A stretch of 15,522 nt of DNA from SLRI01 sp964576715 (lineage in GTDB: Bacteria > Pseudomonadota > Alphaproteobacteria > Geminicoccales > Geminicoccaceae), in assembly GCA_964576715.1 (NCBI GenBank), contig CAZNWE010000089.1, positions 1 through 15,522 of the forward strand. The letters run 5' to 3'. Position numbers and translations under genes: made by a program. The notes under the pieces were generated by a model, which was not told the DNA's origin, ran no database searches, and worked only from the letters and a program-made list of their open reading frames with translations. Shown here in pieces: positions 13,474 to 15,522 of the stretch. The first letter of the stretch is position 1, and each line of letters starts with the position of its first letter.

Positions 13474-14318
13474 AGCGCGTCCGGGGCCGGTTTTTCGCTT
13501 GCCTGCCTCACCGTCCGCCGGCTCAGCGATTCCGGCAACTGGAGGCCCTTGGCCATGCCGCCGAGCTGTTCCTTGAGCACCTTGGGCGTCACCTCCTCGA
13601 TCTCGCCGCGCTTCAGGCTGCCGAGCTGGAAGGGGCCGTAGGCGGTGCGGATCAGCCGGCTGACCTCGAGGCCGAGATGGCCGAGCACGCGGCGCACCTC
13701 ACGGTTCTTGCCTTCGCGCAGGCCGACCTTGAGCCAGGCATTGGCGCCGGTGCGGGTCTCCTCCTCGGCCTTGATCGGGCCGTAGCGCACGCCGTCGATC
13801 TCGATGCCGGCTTCGAGTGCCTTGAGCGTCTCGGGCGGCACGCTGCCATAGACGCGGACCCGGTAGCGGCGCAGCCAGCCGGTCGACGGCAGCTCGAGCA
13901 GGCGCTTCAGGGCACCGTCATTGGTGACGAGCAAGAGGCCTTCGGAGTTGATGTCGAGACGGCCCACCGGCATCAGCCGCGATGCCTTGGGGCCCATGAG
14001 GTTGGCGAGCTTCCCGGTCACGGTCGGCCGGCCCTCGGGGTCGCGGGCCGTCGTCACCACGCCTTCGGGCTTGTAGTAGCGGCAGAGGCGCGTCGGCTCG
14101 GCGGTCCTCAGGTGCTCGCCGTCGATCCGGATCTCGTCGGCCGCGGTGACGTTCAAGGCGGGGCTGTCGATGGTCCGGCCGGCGACCTCGACCCTGCCCT
14201 CGGCGATCAGGCGCTCGGCATCCCGCCTCGAGCAGTAGCCGGCGCGGGCGATCCTTTTCGCGATGCGCTCGCCCGCGGGCGTGTCGCTCGTCGTCGCCTT
14301 GGCGCCGCTGCGGCTCAT
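13470..14318 (-). CDS. rluB: 23S rRNA pseudouridine synthase, RluB/RsuA family
   Basis: From ATG 14318 the product is 282 residues: an S4 RNA-binding domain (about 17-63, ERIAKRIARAGYCSRRDAER) and a RsuA-type pseudouridine synthase domain with catalytic Asp122 in VGRLDINSEGLLLVTND. Other family segments are YYKPEGVVTTARDPEGRPTV, GLREGKNREVRRVLGHLGLEV and RTAYGPFQLG. RluB converts U2605 of 23S rRNA to pseudouridine. RluF, RluE and RsuA share the fold, but the alphaproteobacterial protein next to rsmD is normally RluB. The frame extends upstream to 14390, but the ATG at 14318 overlaps the stop of the preceding gene by ATGA and gives the usual N-terminus. The C-terminal tail (about 255-282) is charged and probably disordered. 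Confidence 0.92.
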   Translation of the reverse strand: MSRSGAKATTSDTPAGERIAKRIARAGYCSRRDAERLIAEGRVEVAGRTIDSPALNVTAADEIRIDGEHLRTAEPTRLCRYYKPEGVVTTARDPEGRPTVTGKLANLMGPKASRLMPVGRLDINSEGLLLVTNDGALKRLLELPSTGWLRRYRVRVYGSVPPETLKALEAGIEIDGVRYGPIKAEEETRTGANAWLKVGLREGKNREVRRVLGHLGLEVSRLIRTAYGPFQLGSLKRGEIEEVTPKVLKEQLGGMAKGLQLPESLSRRTVRQASEKPAPDAL

Positions 14319-15052
14319 CGCCGGGCGGCCTCGACCAGGGCCTCGAGAATGCGCCGGTCGCCGTTGCTGATGAGGAACTCGGCGTGCCACTGGATGCCGA
14401 GACAGAAGTGGTAGTCAGGGTGCTCGATCGCCTCGATGACCCCGTCCGGGGCGGTGGCCGAGACGACGACGCCCTCGCCCACCCGGTCGGCGGCCTGGTG
14501 GTGGGCCGAGTTGACGGCGAGGCTGGTGACGCCCACCAGCCGGTGCAGGAAGGTGCCCGGCAGGACGGCGACCTCGTGGCCGGGCTCGTCACGCGGGTTC
14601 GGTTGCTCGTGGGCGAGCGGCTGCTCGATGCGGTCCGGGATGTGCTGGATCAAGGTACCGCCGAGGACGACGTTCAAGAGCTGCTGGCCGCCGCAGATGC
14701 CGAGCACCGGCAGGTCGCGGGCCAGCGCCTGTTCGGTGATCGCCCATTCGAAGGCGGTGCGCTCGGCTTTCAGCGCCACCGTCGGATGACGCTCGGTGGC
14801 GCCGTAGAGAGCGGGGTCGATGTCGAACGCCCCACCGGTGACGACGAGGCCGTCGAGCTGGTCGAGATAGGCCCCCACCAGCTCGGCCGGCGCGTGCGGC
14901 AGGGCGATCGGCAGGCCGCCGGCCGCGATGATCGAGCTTGCGTAGTTCTGCCGGAGGGCGAGCCAGGGAAATTTGGAATAGCCGCCGGGCTCCTCGAAAT
15001 CGAGGGTGAGACCGATGCGCGGGCGGGAAGAGACCGGGGCGGTATGAGGCAT
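14315..15052 (-). CDS. Gamma-glutamyl-gamma-aminobutyrate hydrolase family protein (class I glutamine amidotransferase-like)
   Basis: This 245-residue protein belongs to the peptidase C26/PuuD group. It has the nucleophile elbow VLGICGGQQLLNV with Cys120, and the His/Glu of the triad in GIQWHAEF (His223, Glu225). VTGGAFDIDPALYG (71-84) and VNSAHHQAADRVGEG (180-194) are also typical. Members hydrolyse gamma-glutamyl bonds, for example gamma-Glu-GABA in putrescine use, but many are uncharacterised. The neighbourhood (rRNA modification genes, no puuABC) does not support putrescine breakdown, so I leave the symbol empty. WHAEF replaces the more common WHPE. The ATG at 15052 gives a normal N-terminus (RPRIGLTLDFEEPG). 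Its stop overlaps rluB by ATGA. Confidence 0.88.
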   Translation of the reverse strand: MPHTAPVSSRPRIGLTLDFEEPGGYSKFPWLALRQNYASSIIAAGGLPIALPHAPAELVGAYLDQLDGLVVTGGAFDIDPALYGATERHPTVALKAERTAFEWAITEQALARDLPVLGICGGQQLLNVVLGGTLIQHIPDRIEQPLAHEQPNPRDEPGHEVAVLPGTFLHRLVGVTSLAVNSAHHQAADRVGEGVVVSATAPDGVIEAIEHPDYHFCLGIQWHAEFLISNGDRRILEALVEAARR

Positions 15053-15099
15053 GGCGCAAATTTAGGCACCGGCGGGGAAAGCCGCAAGCGTCGCCGTGC

Positions 15100-15522
15100 T
15101 CAATGCACCGGCAGGCCGGCGGCGACGAGAGTTGCGACATCCGCCGCGAGCCGCGCCGGATCCTGGCGGAACTGGGTCTGCCGCCAGCTGTTGACCGTGA
15201 AGTCCGGGCGCAACGTCAGGAGCTGCCGGGCGATCCGCCGGGCGTCGTCCGCCGCTCCGGCCTCGTGCCGAATGATCACCAGGTCGGCGAGCCCGAAGCC
15301 CGGATTGCGCGCGTGATAGGCCCAGAACGCTTCGATCGCCGCGGCGTTGCGACCGGCGAGCCGGTAGGCATTGCCGAGATGGCCGAAATAGTGCCCGGGC
15401 GGGTTCGGGGTCAGGGTCATCGCCCGTTCGCCGAGCGCAATGGCCGCCTCGGGCAGGCCCGCGGTCGCTAGGACGAAGCAGGCGACGGCGGCGATATCCC
15501 CGGCGTCCGGAGCCAGCCGCAC
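15100..15522 (-). CDS. C-terminal part of a TPR-repeat protein, truncated by window edge
   Basis: The frame is open to the right edge, so the apparent GTG at the edge is probably internal and the true start lies outside. The 140 visible residues contain TPR-like helices: AVACFVLATAGLPEAAIALGERAMTLTP, then GHLGNAYRLAGRNAAAIEAFWAYHARNPG. The end, PDFTVNSWRQTQFRQDPARL, resembles the tail of alphaproteobacterial adenylate/guanylate cyclase or winged-helix proteins with C-terminal TPRs. The catalytic or DNA-binding N-terminus is not visible, so the activity is unknown. It ends 47 bases before the next gene on the same strand. Confidence 0.75.
   Translation of the reverse strand: MRLAPDAGDIAAVACFVLATAGLPEAAIALGERAMTLTPNPPGHYFGHLGNAYRLAGRNAAAIEAFWAYHARNPGFGLADLVIIRHEAGAADDARRIARQLLTLRPDFTVNSWRQTQFRQDPARLAADVATLVAAGLPVH

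Overview
The window looks like a chromosomal segment of a GC-rich alphaproteobacterium. The evidence is a RegB/RegA redox two-component pair, a PrsK/PrsR pair of the PEP-CTERM/exosortase type, an alphaproteobacterial-style C-terminal TPR protein, and strong G/C third-position bias in nearly all genes. Rhodospirillales or a related order is my best guess, but no rRNA or marker gene fixes it. A run of 100 Ns (3122-3221) marks a scaffold gap, so this is a draft or metagenome assembly.

Left part (1-2630, all minus strand). The first ~480 bases are clearly AT-richer than the rest and hold the 5' part of a P-loop ATPase gene that runs off the left edge; this looks like acquired DNA. Next come a short HicB-like antitoxin gene without a recognisable hicA, a ~250-base spacer with a strong palindrome, and a two-gene metal-handling operon: a DUF1007 periplasmic protein followed by a NicO/RcnA-type Ni/Co transporter.

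Middle left (2885-6075, plus strand). Here there is a probable lipoprotein with a 14-residue tandem repeat (42-bp units, broken by the assembly gap) and a C-terminal NlpC/P60-like domain. It is followed by a secreted Asn/Gly-rich protein with NxGxxN repeats like mycobacterial MPTR or Pentapeptide_2, carrying an ELDxVxAG-type motif after its signal peptide. The last plus-strand gene encodes a two-CBS-domain protein with a C-terminal membrane helix. Long spacers (about 450 bases each) separate these genes and hold no gene I recognise.

Middle right (6086-12667, minus strand). A regB-regA-regA2 operon contains two tandem RegA/ActR-type regulators. Their DNA-binding ends are almost identical at nucleotide level, while their receivers have diverged. 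Upstream lie an intergenic region with an intrinsic terminator and dyads, then translationally coupled prsK-prsR (histidine kinase plus sigma54-dependent regulator). No exosortase or PEP-CTERM target is visible here.

Right part (12889-15522, minus strand). A tightly coupled housekeeping operon reads gamma-glutamyl-GABA hydrolase-like gene, rluB, rsmD, with ATGA and TTGA overlaps. It is preceded by the C-terminal end of a TPR protein that is cut by the right edge.

The candidates for something less described are the repeat lipoprotein, the MPTR-like secreted protein, the RegB with an altered H-box, and the apparent gene conversion between the two regA copies.
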